DNA of 64,000 bases from Leucobacter viscericola (lineage in GTDB: Bacteria > Actinomycetota > Actinomycetes > Actinomycetales > Microbacteriaceae): positions 186,001 through 250,000 of the forward strand of contig NZ_CP049863.1 of assembly GCF_011299575.1 (NCBI RefSeq), given 5' to 3'. Positions 44,734-54,234 of this stretch are shown piece by piece. Every line of letters begins with the position of its first letter. Within the stretch, counting starts at the first letter, position 1. A program made the position numbers and the translations under genes. The notes under the pieces were generated by a model. That model searched no databases. It had not been told where the DNA came from and saw only the letters and a list, made by a program, of their open reading frames with translations.

Positions 44734-46095
44734 TTAGCTGCGCCTTCGTGAAGTGCGTCGCAAAAGAGTGGTCAATAATCCGGTGAGTAGCAGCGTCACC
44801 GCGGTCAACACCGCGGGAGTAAGGGCAGCAGAACCGGTCTCCGGGAGCTCTGGTTGTTTGATCCCTGCTTGCCCCGGCGTAGGCGTAGGCGTGGGCGTCG
44901 GCGTGGGCGTGCCTGGCACCGCGACCGCGTCAAACACAACGGAAGTGTCGCCGGCTGATTGACCATCAACCGTTGCACTCACCCGGGCGGTTCCATCCGA
45001 GGTTCCACTGAGAGTTGCTGTGTAGGTGCCGTCGCTGTGGTCGATAACGCCACTGAGGGTGCCAAAGTCTGAGGTAAACGCAACGGAGCGCCCGCCCCGC
45101 TGGTCAGGTACGCCGCCCTCGGAAACGCTCAGCGTGATTGTTGAGACGCCGGTTTTTCCCTCGTCAAACGTGACTTGGCCTGGGGCTGCCGAGAGCTGGC
45201 CGGTAAGGGCCGCCCACTGCAGACGAACCGAACCATTCGTTTCAGTCGCTGCTCCACCACCCGTCGTCAGAGCCCCGCCCGTCACCGACGAAGCGAGAAA
45301 CCCGGATCCACCACCCCCGCCTCCAGCGTCGGGCGCGAGCCCTCCGCTGCCGCCTCCGTAGTACCCGCCACCGCCACCACCGCTCACAACGCTGATGTTA
45401 GTAACGGCATCTCCGCCTCGGAACGCGGTACCTGGATTACCGCCCTGACCTGCTGCCCCACCGCCTGTTTGGGTTCCCGGTTGGCCTCGAAGCGCGGGGT
45501 CTGGGTCGAGGTTTTGGTGAGTTCCGGCGGTGCCGACTTCGCCGCCGCCGTCTCCACCGGACGGAATCTGCGGAACCGCCGTGACTGAAACGCTACCGCC
45601 GCCACCCCCGGCGATGAGTAATGGTGTCGGTGCGGGTCCAAGTGGGTCACTTGACCACACTCCGGAAAGCCCACCACCGGCCCCTGAAGAGTAGCCAGCG
45701 GTCGAGTCTGTTGCGCCGTTGCCGCCACCCCCGGTGCCATCAGATCCTCCAACCGTCACCCAGAGGGTACTGCCCGGAGTAAGACCCGTGATGATCCCCG
45801 AGGCTGCGCCGCCGATCCCACCATCACCGCGAAGTCCACCGCTCACGGGATCCGTGCCCATGCCTCCCCCGGCCCCCGCGGCAGAACTCAGAAGCCTGGT
45901 CACCCCGGCAGGAACAACGAAGGTCTCTGCTTCTGCCGGAGTGGAGAACTCCACGCATCCGACATAGCCGGGATCAGGGACGCAGCCGACCGGTGCGGCT
46001 ATGGCCGCCGAGCTCACACCGAGTGTTGCCGCGCCACCAAGCAACAGTGACACGGTCAATAAACTCACCCGACCTGCCGGTTCAGAAACCCTCAT
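44734..46095 (-). CDS. glycine-rich secreted wall protein with LPETG sorting signal
   Basis: A 453-residue exported protein. The ATG at 46095 has GGAG six bases upstream and is preferred over the upstream MEL start. After the signal peptide (cleavage near AIAA) come a Cys-containing VGCVPDPGYVGCVEF stretch, a glycine-rich domain (residues about 65-290, GGGGG runs), then an Ig-like/invasin-type domain (AAPGQVTFDEGKTG onward) and a TPTPTPTPTPTP linker. The end has LPETG at residues 417-421, a hydrophobic helix and RRTSRRRS. This motif is the classic sortase form, unlike the LAxTG motifs of the other wall proteins here. Confidence 0.82.
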   Translation of the reverse strand: MRVSEPAGRVSLLTVSLLLGGAATLGVSSAAIAAPVGCVPDPGYVGCVEFSTPAEAETFVVPAGVTRLLSSAAGAGGGMGTDPVSGGLRGDGGIGGAASGIITGLTPGSTLWVTVGGSDGTGGGGNGATDSTAGYSSGAGGGLSGVWSSDPLGPAPTPLLIAGGGGGSVSVTAVPQIPSGGDGGGEVGTAGTHQNLDPDPALRGQPGTQTGGGAAGQGGNPGTAFRGGDAVTNISVVSGGGGGGYYGGGSGGLAPDAGGGGGGSGFLASSVTGGALTTGGGAATETNGSVRLQWAALTGQLSAAPGQVTFDEGKTGVSTITLSVSEGGVPDQRGGRSVAFTSDFGTLSGVIDHSDGTYTATLSGTSDGTARVSATVDGQSAGDTSVVFDAVAVPGTPTPTPTPTPTPGQAGIKQPELPETGSAALTPAVLTAVTLLLTGLLTTLLRRTSRRRS

Positions 46096-46267
46096 GCCCA
46101 ACTCCATCGTCTCGTTGCAGCCTGTCTCACGCACCAGCGTGTTGCAGCGCCTGAAAAGCACGATCAGTATCCCGCATTGAAGCCCAAATTTCTACGCATG
46201 GACTGCCCCACCGAATTTTGCTAAGAACCCGCGTTCTTCAAGATATGTTGCCGGGACCGACGAGGCC

Positions 46268-46621
46268 TCATTGCTCGCCAGAAAAGGCGCAGAATCGATC
46301 AATCAGGATGTCCATGCCCGTTTGCAACCACCAGGAGGGCATCACCTGTCCGGCGGACATACCGTGCCCCGGGTCGAATCGCTCGACGTAAAACGATGTC
46401 GAAGTGTTTGTGAGCGCCGTTCCCGTCGCGGACTCCCAGGCGCCTTCGAGAATCTTCCGCAGATCCCACTGGTTGTCGGGCAACGGAGTATCGGCCAGAA
46501 CATCCTTGAGTTCTCCCCACAGGTAGGTGTCGCCGCGCAACCCGAAGCGAGGGGGCATGCGTGTAAAGAGGTCACCCACGGTCGACGGCGGCGCGAGCGG
46601 GGAGAATCGATGAGAACCCAT
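46268..46621 (-). CDS. hypothetical protein of 117 residues
   Basis: A soluble protein starting with an AAGGAG site seven bases upstream. Visible features are DLFTRMPPRFGLRGDTYLWGEL, PLPDNQWDLRKILEGAW, then FYVERFDPGHGMSAGQV and the ending DILIDRFCAF. The pattern (acidic, aromatic, no signal peptide) fits many small cytosolic proteins of toxin-immunity or unknown role. I do not recognise it. It is divergent from the 436-residue gene at 46676, 54 nt apart. Confidence 0.7.
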   Translation of the reverse strand: MGSHRFSPLAPPSTVGDLFTRMPPRFGLRGDTYLWGELKDVLADTPLPDNQWDLRKILEGAWESATGTALTNTSTSFYVERFDPGHGMSAGQVMPSWWLQTGMDILIDRFCAFSGEQ

Positions 46622-46675
46622 GCCCTAACTCCTTCTGGTTAGCGCGGTAAGTCTTGGCCCTGCCAGAATATCTGA

Positions 46676-47986
46676 ATGTCACCCATGAACGATTCGTATG
46701 CGAGCGAAGTTATGCCTGGAGAACATCGAGTGCACTCGCCGGGAGTGACCCGGTGTTTTCTTGGCGTAGAGGCTAGGAGCTTGCCGTTCACTGAACTCCT
46801 GAAGTCCACCGATTTCTCTGGGCTGAGCCACGCCTATGGGCCAGCAAACGACGCTGCCAAGCAGCTTGCGGGACTTGCCGGAGATACTGTTGATCGTCGT
46901 GCTGCCGGAGCCTATCTCAACGGAGTAGTTCTGCACCAGAGCACTCCGTCGGCAGTCACCGCGACGGTCGTGGAATTATTGCTTCGCTCAATCGAGGATC
47001 CCACGCTGCGTGATCAGCTTTCGGTGATCCTTGGGTTCGTGTCAGACGTTGCCGACGCGCCCTCTGACACGGGGATGCCTGTGGATGAAGACCTGTCCAG
47101 CATCCTGGTTGTTGACGGGGTGGACCAGCGAGAAATACTTGTCGACCTCACTCGACGCGGTGGCTTGGGCGGCGATGAGGGTGAAGCTCTTCTTGAGGTC
47201 GGCATGGCCTGGGGGTTTGAGGAGATCTTTGCGCACGCCCGATCCTGGTGGAGTCAAGTGGATCGGTTCTTAGCGGGGTGCGGCGGAACTCAAAACGGCG
47301 AGACCTCACCGTCATCGCTTGCCATTGGCGCGGCGGGCTACGCCCTGGCGAGACTCGCAACTCTTTGCGAGCCGTCTGTTTTGGAAGCAACAGCGGAACG
47401 GCTCAGGTGGCTGCTGACAACGATGCCCGCTGCGAGCTCCGACGGTCGTCCGGTGCTGGTTCGAGCGCTGGGTACGTTCGAATCCCCAGTTGAGTACTTG
47501 GATGATGCCGACAGACTCAGCAGGATCGCCGCGGCGTTGTCTCCGTTGCTGAAGCAGGATGAACGTGCGCTCACGCTGCTCGCCAGGGAACTTGAGCGGG
47601 CGGCCGATCTGGAACCGCTGCTCGAACGGCCCGAGTATCGCTCGGTATACCTCAACTTGCCCAACATGATTGCTCAGCTCACTTCAGCGAATATTGCTCC
47701 GGAACTTTTGGTGGACGCTGCTATCGGTTGCCTGCGGTGGACGGGGCAAACAGGAACAGGCTTGTATCAGACCGCTCGTTTTCTGCCTCGTGTCTTCCCC
47801 CTCCGCACTGACAACCAGGAGCTTGACCTGCTCAGCCCGGAACAGAGCCGCTATCTTGCGGCGTTACTCGCGGAGGGTGACCTCTTTGAACAGTTTGTAT
47901 CGGGTCCCACAGGAGCATCGTTTGCGGCCGCTGGCCTGCCAACCACACGACGCGGGTGTTCGCGACTTATCCGTCGATCGAGGTGA
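46676..47986 (+). CDS. hypothetical alpha-helical protein, 436 residues
   Basis: A soluble, mostly helical protein with leucine-rich helices (AKQLAGLAGDTVDRRAAGAYL, LLRSIEDPTLRDQLS, ADRLSRIAAALSPLLKQD) that give a HEAT-repeat-like look. No catalytic motif is recognisable. The start is uncertain: the ATG at 46676 has no ribosome site, and a GTG at 46730 with GGAG upstream is an alternative. The last 25 residues are basic and Arg/Ser-rich. It converges with the SUKH-domain gene; the context suggests an accessory or immunity-type role. Confidence 0.6.
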   Translation: MSPMNDSYASEVMPGEHRVHSPGVTRCFLGVEARSLPFTELLKSTDFSGLSHAYGPANDAAKQLAGLAGDTVDRRAAGAYLNGVVLHQSTPSAVTATVVELLLRSIEDPTLRDQLSVILGFVSDVADAPSDTGMPVDEDLSSILVVDGVDQREILVDLTRRGGLGGDEGEALLEVGMAWGFEEIFAHARSWWSQVDRFLAGCGGTQNGETSPSSLAIGAAGYALARLATLCEPSVLEATAERLRWLLTTMPAASSDGRPVLVRALGTFESPVEYLDDADRLSRIAAALSPLLKQDERALTLLARELERAADLEPLLERPEYRSVYLNLPNMIAQLTSANIAPELLVDAAIGCLRWTGQTGTGLYQTARFLPRVFPLRTDNQELDLLSPEQSRYLAALLAEGDLFEQFVSGPTGASFAAAGLPTTRRGCSRLIRRSR

Positions 47987-47995
47987 ATCGTTAGG

Positions 47996-49438
47996 TTAGC
48001 CCCGCCCGAACCAGCGGCGTTTCCGTGGTTTCGGCGGTGCTATCTGTGAACCGGGCGCCGCTGAATGATCAGCATCTTCCGCCCCGAGGTCAACCTGAAT
48101 AACCCTGGAACTGATGAGAGGCTGCGATCGCGCAGCGAGTAGTCGGTTCGACAGCTCGGCGGTGGTGAGTAAATCGTTGCCGCTCACGCTAGCTGCGAGC
48201 AGGGTTGGTGGCACCGCATCGTGTTCGAGCAGCAACCTCCATTCAGCGGGCGCAAGCTCAAGAAATTCAAGGTTCGTGAACGAGGAGACCTGCTGCGGTG
48301 AAGCTAGACTTCCGGCTGCAACTTTCAGGTAGCGGAGGCTAGAAACGGCCGGTGAGGACTCTCTGAGAAGAGGTTCAAGATCAACGGGTTCTGAGACCTC
48401 TCCGATGTTGAGCGAAGCGATTGGCTCGTCGGCGATCTCGGCGATGGTCTTACCGGAGCGATCATTCACATACACAACAGGATTCTGGTTCTCCGCCCAT
48501 GGAATCTTAGGCGCTTCGTCGGCCAACAACAGCTCACCCAGGCTTTCCGTGATTCGAACGGCGCCCGCAGATTGCTCATGATCTAAGAAAAGGATCTGGC
48601 CGACAACACCCTCTGGCCCCGGTGCGAGGTCGACGGCGTACATGTTTCCGCCCCAGTCGTTGGCAAGAGGAAACCAATAGGGTGATCCAGCGAGAGGCTG
48701 CACCGCACCACTCGGAGCCGTTGCCGCCACCTCGGTTGCGTTAGATGCCCAGCCGAAAAAGCGGTTTTCTGGGGTGTATGCGTCGCGTTGTTCGGTGTCG
48801 TCAAGAGCAATGATGTCGAACCCGTAGAACCCGGTGGCATCCTCATCGTCACTCAGAATAAGATCGCCACTCGCCGCGGCTCTGTACAGGGCACGGACCT
48901 CCGCGGGAAGCGGGACGCCGAGGCGCTGTTCCACCGCTTCAATGAGGGTGTCGGGTGCTCCCACCGCGTCGGGCATTCGTCGTTCTACGAGTTCGGTGAT
49001 GCGCTGAACGTACTCGCTCTTGGGTTCGATAGTCGGCTGCTCAGGCAGCACAGCCTCACGTCGAAACGTTTCGGGCATCGCACCCGGCACGAGCACAATC
49101 GAATTGATCGGTCGGCTTGATCCGGTTTCGACCGAGGCAGGGAACCTCAGAAGCGTGACCTCACCTTTGCCAGTGGCTTCGATCCGGATATTCACCCCGA
49201 CCTGGCGATCCTCCTGGGCCTCATTCACGGCGGAGAGAGCGTCCATAAAACCGTCGTCTGAAGAGCGGTCGGATCGTGCTGAAAAGTCACCGTCGTCCTC
49301 GTATGAACCACCCCACGAAGATCTGCTCACTGTGCCGCTGAACTGTGACACCGCGGTTCCAGGAGGGGCCTCCGCGCGAAGAGCGCGGGCGGCGCGGATC
49401 CAAAGTTCTGTTCCGGTTTCGTCAGTCAGATCAGTCAT
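47996..49438 (-). CDS. SUKH (SMI1/KNR4)-domain protein with extended N- and C-terminal parts
   Basis: A 480-residue protein. The middle (residues about 165-300) is a SUKH domain (TLIEAVEQRLGVPLPAEVRALYRA, FYGFDIIAL, PYWFPLANDWGGNMYAVDL). The N-terminal 160 residues form an alpha/beta part of unknown type; the C-terminal 160 look LRR-related (VSSLRYLKVAAGSLAS, FTNLEFLELAP). It ends in a basic PPKPRKRRWFGRG tail. It is large for the family and may not be a simple immunity protein. It converges with the gene at 46676, whose stop is 9 nt away. Confidence 0.75.
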   Translation of the reverse strand: MTDLTDETGTELWIRAARALRAEAPPGTAVSQFSGTVSRSSWGGSYEDDGDFSARSDRSSDDGFMDALSAVNEAQEDRQVGVNIRIEATGKGEVTLLRFPASVETGSSRPINSIVLVPGAMPETFRREAVLPEQPTIEPKSEYVQRITELVERRMPDAVGAPDTLIEAVEQRLGVPLPAEVRALYRAAASGDLILSDDEDATGFYGFDIIALDDTEQRDAYTPENRFFGWASNATEVAATAPSGAVQPLAGSPYWFPLANDWGGNMYAVDLAPGPEGVVGQILFLDHEQSAGAVRITESLGELLLADEAPKIPWAENQNPVVYVNDRSGKTIAEIADEPIASLNIGEVSEPVDLEPLLRESSPAVSSLRYLKVAAGSLASPQQVSSFTNLEFLELAPAEWRLLLEHDAVPPTLLAASVSGNDLLTTAELSNRLLAARSQPLISSRVIQVDLGAEDADHSAAPGSQIAPPKPRKRRWFGRG

Positions 49439-49497
49439 ATCAGCGTCCGTTCGAGAGATAGATGTGGAGCTTCGTCGGGAGACCCGCGGCCGCCAGC

Positions 49498-50217
49498 CTA
49501 GGCCGGGAGCGGCTTGCGCCAGTCAGTGATCTGGACGGCGATCCTGTTTTTTACGTCTTCATCCCAGCGAACGTCGAGCCCTCGCGAGCGAAGAGCGGCG
49601 CTGACCCGCTGGCCCACTCCGGTATCGGTCAAGACAACGACTTCGGATCGCGCATCCTCATCGCCGGCGCGCGCCATCTCGAGCAGCTGCGGATCGATGT
49701 CATCGGCCGGGCGCCACGAGCTGTAAGTAAGGAACAGCTGCGCCGGATCATCCGCGAGCCTGTCCGCATCTTGCCGGTGAAAGAAGGTGTACTCCCGCTC
49801 AAGGAACGGATATCCTTCGGCAACCTCTATCGGGGTTCGTTCATCGTCGATCTCGTCTGTGCCGCACGTCTGGCAACAGGTAAAGTCCATGCGCGCAATG
49901 ACCCCCTGCTCTCCCAGGTCTTCAAACGCCAAGCGGAGCTTTTCGTAGTCCGACTCTCCTACCCAGGTTGTCTGTTCTGCGATCCGGCGAGCCCACACAT
50001 CCTCGACAGTTTGCTCCACACGCTGGTCCTCGAGCGGGAGCTCGAGATTCTCGCGAACACTGTCGATCGCCTCAGCCTTCGTGCGGAACCCCGGAAGAAC
50101 CGAAGCGGCTGCCTCATTCAGCAGCTGTTCTTGGGTTACGGTCGGCGCCGCCGCAGTTGCCTCAGTGTTCCGCTTTTGAGTGTTCTTGTCACGGTTACCG
50201 CGTCGGAAAAGTCCCAT
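49498..50217 (-). CDS. DUF6891-like CCxxC protein
   Basis: A 239-residue soluble protein with a basic, Asn/Thr-rich start, a helical N-terminal part, and a core with ARMDFTCCQTCGTDEI, EYTFFHRQDADRLA and LFLTYSSWR, which fits what I remember of DUF6891 (function unknown). The C-terminus has a RSRGLDVRWDEDVKNRI segment. The adjacent Cys residues could bind metal. It lies 59 nt upstream of the SUKH-domain gene on the same strand. Confidence 0.7.
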   Translation of the reverse strand: MGLFRRGNRDKNTQKRNTEATAAAPTVTQEQLLNEAAASVLPGFRTKAEAIDSVRENLELPLEDQRVEQTVEDVWARRIAEQTTWVGESDYEKLRLAFEDLGEQGVIARMDFTCCQTCGTDEIDDERTPIEVAEGYPFLEREYTFFHRQDADRLADDPAQLFLTYSSWRPADDIDPQLLEMARAGDEDARSEVVVLTDTGVGQRVSAALRSRGLDVRWDEDVKNRIAVQITDWRKPLPA

Positions 50218-50253
50218 ACTTCGATGCTACGGGGCGACCCTGAAAGGATTTGG

Positions 50254-50763
50254 TTATTGGAAGCGCTCGTACACCTGCTTCATCGCCTTCGCGCCGACGA
50301 TTTCTTCAATGGCTTCGCGCACGATGTCTTCCTCGCTTCCGCGCGGGTAGCTGGTGAAGACTGTGCCTGCTTGGTTGCGTACGAGGATCTCGCCGAATCC
50401 ACAGTCTTGGCAGCTGTTTGGATCGGGGCGGGCTTGTCGAAGACCCTCGTCTTGAAGGTTCTTCAGCGCCTCCTGAACCCGCTGCGGGGTACCGGTTATG
50501 GAGATCTCGTCGATCCCTGAGCGCGCAACGAGAACAAAGGAGTCCTTGTCGAATGACAGCTCGAGACGGCCGAGATCGGAACTTGGCGACGCGGGGCCGC
50601 CGAATCCGTAAGTGAGTTCGCCAGACTCAACAGCAGAGGAGAACCACTGTGGTGCGCAACCGGTCAGCACGAGCCCCAGGATCAGGGCCACCAGGGCCGC
50701 TGCGACTGAACGGACGCGGCGGGACTTGGTTGTCGCCTTCTGCAGGGGGAAGGAATCCATCAT
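50254..50763 (-). CDS. lipoprotein of unknown function
   Basis: A 169-residue exported lipoprotein: basic N-terminus, hydrophobic segment, lipobox LTGC with Cys36, then an alpha/beta domain with ELTYGFGGP, ELSFDKDSFVLVARSGID and a DPNSCQDCGFGEI cysteine pair resembling the CCxxC of its neighbour. It starts 36 nt upstream of the DUF6891-like gene, on the same strand, and is divergent from the LRR gene at 50907. Confidence 0.75.
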   Translation of the reverse strand: MMDSFPLQKATTKSRRVRSVAAALVALILGLVLTGCAPQWFSSAVESGELTYGFGGPASPSSDLGRLELSFDKDSFVLVARSGIDEISITGTPQRVQEALKNLQDEGLRQARPDPNSCQDCGFGEILVRNQAGTVFTSYPRGSEEDIVREAIEEIVGAKAMKQVYERFQ

Positions 50764-50906
50764 CTATTGGAACTACTTTCTGGTGGGCAGGTCATGCCTC
50801 GAACCAGCATGCCACCACGGGCTGGGAGCAACTACTGCACTGGAGCGCCTGCGGCAGGTGCGCGGGAGCGGGGCTGATCCTCACTTCTGCTGCGTAGACT
50901 CGTCAC

Positions 50907-51950
50907 GTGAACAGCCTCGTTACTGCGCAGATCGCGTTGATCGGTGCACTTGCGGCCATCGCGATTTTCGGGTGGCAGTGGGGTCGTCCTAAGAACGGTG
51001 CACGGACTCCGCGCCGACAGTCCCTTGCTTCATTCCACCCCGGTGTGCCAGCAGAACAGGTTGAAGAGCTTTCCCTCGGATACTGGCGCCCAGTACCAAG
51101 ACTTACGGGGTTGCAACGGTACAAAGCCCTGAGGATACTCGATCTGTCGGGCAACAAGCTTGCAGATGTGTCAAAGATAGGCAATCTGACGACACTTACA
51201 ACTCTGAGAGTAGAGGGCAACCAACTTACGGATCTGAGGCCGCTGGCCGCGCTCATCAATCTTGAGGAACTCTTTCTCAGTGGGAACCCAGTCTCTGACC
51301 TTCGTCCGCTAAACAACCTCAAGCGCTTAAGTAAATTGCACCTGAACAATTCTCAGGTCCAGGATCTAACGCCCCTGCGTGAACTCACCGAGCTCACAAC
51401 CCTGAATATTTCAGGCTGTCCAGCAACAGATTTGACGCCTCTGTCGGCACTTGGCAAGCTCTCAACGCTATATCTCAAGGGAACCAACGTATCCGAGCTC
51501 GCACCGTTGGCGGAGCTCAATCTTAAGACTCTTAACATGAGTGACACGACGGTGACATCCCTTCGCGACCTCGCTGGAATGCACTCACTACGCACCCTCA
51601 ATTGTGTGCGTACAGACATCAGCGACCTTTCCCCAATAGCGGGGTTACGATCGCTTGAAGACTTGAGACTGTGGGACACGTCCGTCACTGATCTGACTCC
51701 CCTGGCCGCACTGATCAATCTGTACGACCTTGATCTTGCAGAAACTCAAGTCCATGACCTGACTCCGCTTGCCGGGCTCACAAACCTCGTCAGTCTGGAT
51801 CTCAGCAGCACGGAAATCACCGACGTGACTCCGCTGGCGCAGTTAACAAACCTCACCTACCTCGATCTGAGCAACTGTCCTGTGGCGGATGTCTCCCCAT
51901 TGGCGAACCTGCCAATTTACGAGGATCCCTCGAGCTTTCTTCGCCCCTAA
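50907..51950 (+). CDS. membrane-anchored leucine-rich-repeat protein
   Basis: A 347-residue protein: one N-terminal membrane helix (residues 4-22), a basic linker, then about 12 LRRs of 22 residues (TDLTPLAALINLYDLDLAET type) to near the end. It looks like a third paralogue of the LRR proteins at 27881 and 34956. It lacks a sorting motif. The GTG at 50907 has no clear ribosome site. Confidence 0.78.
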   Translation: MNSLVTAQIALIGALAAIAIFGWQWGRPKNGARTPRRQSLASFHPGVPAEQVEELSLGYWRPVPRLTGLQRYKALRILDLSGNKLADVSKIGNLTTLTTLRVEGNQLTDLRPLAALINLEELFLSGNPVSDLRPLNNLKRLSKLHLNNSQVQDLTPLRELTELTTLNISGCPATDLTPLSALGKLSTLYLKGTNVSELAPLAELNLKTLNMSDTTVTSLRDLAGMHSLRTLNCVRTDISDLSPIAGLRSLEDLRLWDTSVTDLTPLAALINLYDLDLAETQVHDLTPLAGLTNLVSLDLSSTEITDVTPLAQLTNLTYLDLSNCPVADVSPLANLPIYEDPSSFLRP

Positions 51951-52004
51951 ACGAACTAACACACTCCCTGGGTTATTCAGCAATATCACCTCTACTCTTG
52001 AAAC

Positions 52005-52310
52005 ATGAGCTGGGTTGAATCCTTTGAAATTTCCGCACCCTTTATTGACCTAAAGAATGATCCGGAGCGCGCGGCGATGCTTGCTAAGGAATTGTCAAAG
52101 GAGATAGTCGATACGCACCCTCTTGCCGGTCGATACTGGAAAGTGATCGCGGAAGTTGAACCTCAGGACGACGTGCTGGCAACGGCTGAAGATGAGACAG
52201 TGCTCGTTCATTTGACCTGGTCAAGGAAATCGGAAACTCCGCCGTGGCCGCTCCATCAGTTTCTTGGGAGTGCTGTTGAGCTACGCGACCTACTCGGGAG
52301 CCGGTACTGA
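52005..52310 (+). CDS. hypothetical protein of 101 residues
   Basis: A small soluble protein (helix DPERAAMLAKELSKEIV, strand ETVLVHLTWS) with a WPLHQFLGSAVELRDLL end. No family recognised; it could be an immunity-type or regulatory protein. Its last 21 bases overlap the end of the histidine kinase gene on the other strand. No ribosome site precedes the ATG. Confidence 0.6.
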   Translation: MSWVESFEISAPFIDLKNDPERAAMLAKELSKEIVDTHPLAGRYWKVIAEVEPQDDVLATAEDETVLVHLTWSRKSETPPWPLHQFLGSAVELRDLLGSRY

Positions 52311-53546
52311 CTGCTCGGAAAGTGGCAACTCGACGCGGACCGCGAACCTGTCGGGTGCAGTTTTCTCGATGAGGAGAGTGCCGCCGTGGGCTTCGGCGAT
52401 GGCGCTCGCGATCGCGAGCCCGAGCCCGCTGCCTCCCGCGCCGCGCACTCGGGCCTCAGCTCGTACAAAGGGTTCAAGCAGGCGCTCGCGTTCTGCGGTT
52501 GGTATCGGGTTGGCAACGTTCTTCACCCTCAGAATCGATACCTCACCTTTCGCAGACCAGTTGATCCACATATCGCCACCCGTTAGGCCGTGGCGCACTG
52601 CGTTCTGCAACAGATTGTCGAGTAGCTGTTCCACCAGTTGCCGATGGGCAGCGACCATGTGGTCCGACACGTCAACGTGAACCGCGATCCGAATTTCTGC
52701 TGCGCTTTCCCTGCATCGTGCAAGTGGATCGGCGAGCAATTGAGACGCATGTTGGTTGTGCAGATTGATGCCCTCGGTGTTCGCTGAGCCCTCTAAAGGC
52801 CCCTCGCCAACACCGCTCGCGACGCGCAGCCCCTGCGCTCGACCGAGTTCGAGGAGCGCTCCGACCATCGCGATGCTGCGCGCATTGACCTCGCGTAGTC
52901 GCTCGGCGACGGCACGATACTCCGTCTCAGAGGGTGCCGGCCCGTCGAGCAACATATCGAGCATCGCCTTCTCGGTTGCGAGCGGGGTGCGCAGCTCATG
53001 CGAGGCATTTGAGGTGAACAACCGCTGTGCCGTAAACGCTCGCTCGATCCGGGCAAGCATCTCGTCGAGCGTGTCAGATAGTTCGCGGAGTTCATCACGA
53101 GGGCCGGTCAAGCCGACCCTGCGGTCGAGCCTGTCGGGCGTTGCAGATCGCGCCGCTTCGTTGATCGTATGAAGTGGGGCCAGCAAACGGCCGGCAAGAA
53201 ACCACGCGGCTACCGATCCGATTGCCACGATGAGAATGAGCGCAATGATCGACGACCACATGAGGGTGTTCAATACGTCGCTTGAGTTACGAATCTCGAT
53301 GTTTGGTGCCATCGATGTTGTCATGCTGGTGCCGTCATTGAGATCTTGAAACGGGAGGCTATCTGGAGCGGTGGGTGCGGTCGAGGGATCCGCGCTCTGC
53401 GCAGGTGCTCCTGTGAGTGACCACACTGGGCCGAAACGCATGAAGACGTTCAGAAGAGTCACAATCAGTCCACCGCCAACCGCGAACAACAGGGCGAAAC
53501 TTAGTGTGAGCCGCGCTCTGATCGTGAGCCTGAATCGCTTATGCAT
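52290..53546 (-). CDS. sensor histidine kinase
   Basis: A 418-residue membrane kinase: two membrane helices (residues about 13-33 and 94-118) flanking a 60-residue extracytoplasmic loop, a HAMP-like segment, the dimerisation/phosphorylation helix SHELRTPLA with His183, and an HATPase domain with NLLQNAVRHG (N-box) and GGSGLGLAIA (G-box). The ATG at 53546 overlaps the response regulator stop by 8 nt. The pair lies divergent from a MacAB-like operon and probably controls it. Confidence 0.92.
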   Translation of the reverse strand: MHKRFRLTIRARLTLSFALLFAVGGGLIVTLLNVFMRFGPVWSLTGAPAQSADPSTAPTAPDSLPFQDLNDGTSMTTSMAPNIEIRNSSDVLNTLMWSSIIALILIVAIGSVAAWFLAGRLLAPLHTINEAARSATPDRLDRRVGLTGPRDELRELSDTLDEMLARIERAFTAQRLFTSNASHELRTPLATEKAMLDMLLDGPAPSETEYRAVAERLREVNARSIAMVGALLELGRAQGLRVASGVGEGPLEGSANTEGINLHNQHASQLLADPLARCRESAAEIRIAVHVDVSDHMVAAHRQLVEQLLDNLLQNAVRHGLTGGDMWINWSAKGEVSILRVKNVANPIPTAERERLLEPFVRAEARVRGAGGSGLGLAIASAIAEAHGGTLLIEKTAPDRFAVRVELPLSEQSVPAPE

Positions 53547-54216
53547 GGGGCATCTCGGGCGAACCGACGCGGTAGCCCGAGCCTGGCACAGTATGAATAA
53601 ATGGTGGCTCACCGAGGCGCTTGCGCAGTGTCGACACGGTGACGCGAATTGCATTGCTGAAGGGGTCGGCATTCTCATCCCAGGCGCGCTGGAGTAGCTG
53701 TTCAGCACTCACTACCCCGCCGCTTGCTTCCATCAGTACTCGAAGCACAGCAAACTCTTTGCGGCTTAGCTTTACGTAGCGGCCTTTACGAAACACCTCG
53801 CGCCTAAACGGGTCAAGCGTCACACCGTGCGCTTCGAGTATGGGTGGGAGCGCAGGTGTGGTCCTTCGTTTGAGTGCGTTGAGGCGAGCAATGAGCTCTG
53901 GAAAATCGAATGGTTTTGCCAGATAGTCGTCAGCGCCTATCGAGAACCCATCGACTTTCTGCTGCATACCACCGGCGGCGGTGAGCATGAGTACCCGTGT
54001 TTCTGGTAGCTCTTGCGCGATCCACGCGCAGAGATCATCGCCGTGCATACCCGGAAGATCGCGATCGAGTATCACGATGTCGTACGAGGTGTGGCTCAGC
54101 GTTTCGTGCGCTGCCGTGCCGTCAAGTGCTACATCGGCCGCGATGGACTCTCGCCTGAGTACCGTCTGAATGGCCTCAGCGAGGTATCCCTCATCTTCAA
54201 CTATCAATACACGCAC
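53539..54216 (-). CDS. OmpR/PhoB-family response regulator
   Basis: A 225-residue regulator: receiver domain with EDE at residues 7-9, phosphoacceptor Asp51 (VILDRDLPG), Thr/Lys switch (LMLTAAGG, LAKPFDFPEL), and a C-terminal winged helix (KLSRKEFAVLRVLMEASGG, then VTVSTLRKRLGEPPFI). A GTG start at 54216 is preceded by GGAGG. It is the first gene of the pair and is divergent from the lipoprotein-ABC operon, with possible binding repeats between them. Confidence 0.94.
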   Translation of the reverse strand: MRVLIVEDEGYLAEAIQTVLRRESIAADVALDGTAAHETLSHTSYDIVILDRDLPGMHGDDLCAWIAQELPETRVLMLTAAGGMQQKVDGFSIGADDYLAKPFDFPELIARLNALKRRTTPALPPILEAHGVTLDPFRREVFRKGRYVKLSRKEFAVLRVLMEASGGVVSAEQLLQRAWDENADPFSNAIRVTVSTLRKRLGEPPFIHTVPGSGYRVGSPEMPHA

Positions 54217-54234
54217 GTGTTACCTCCGCCTTCA

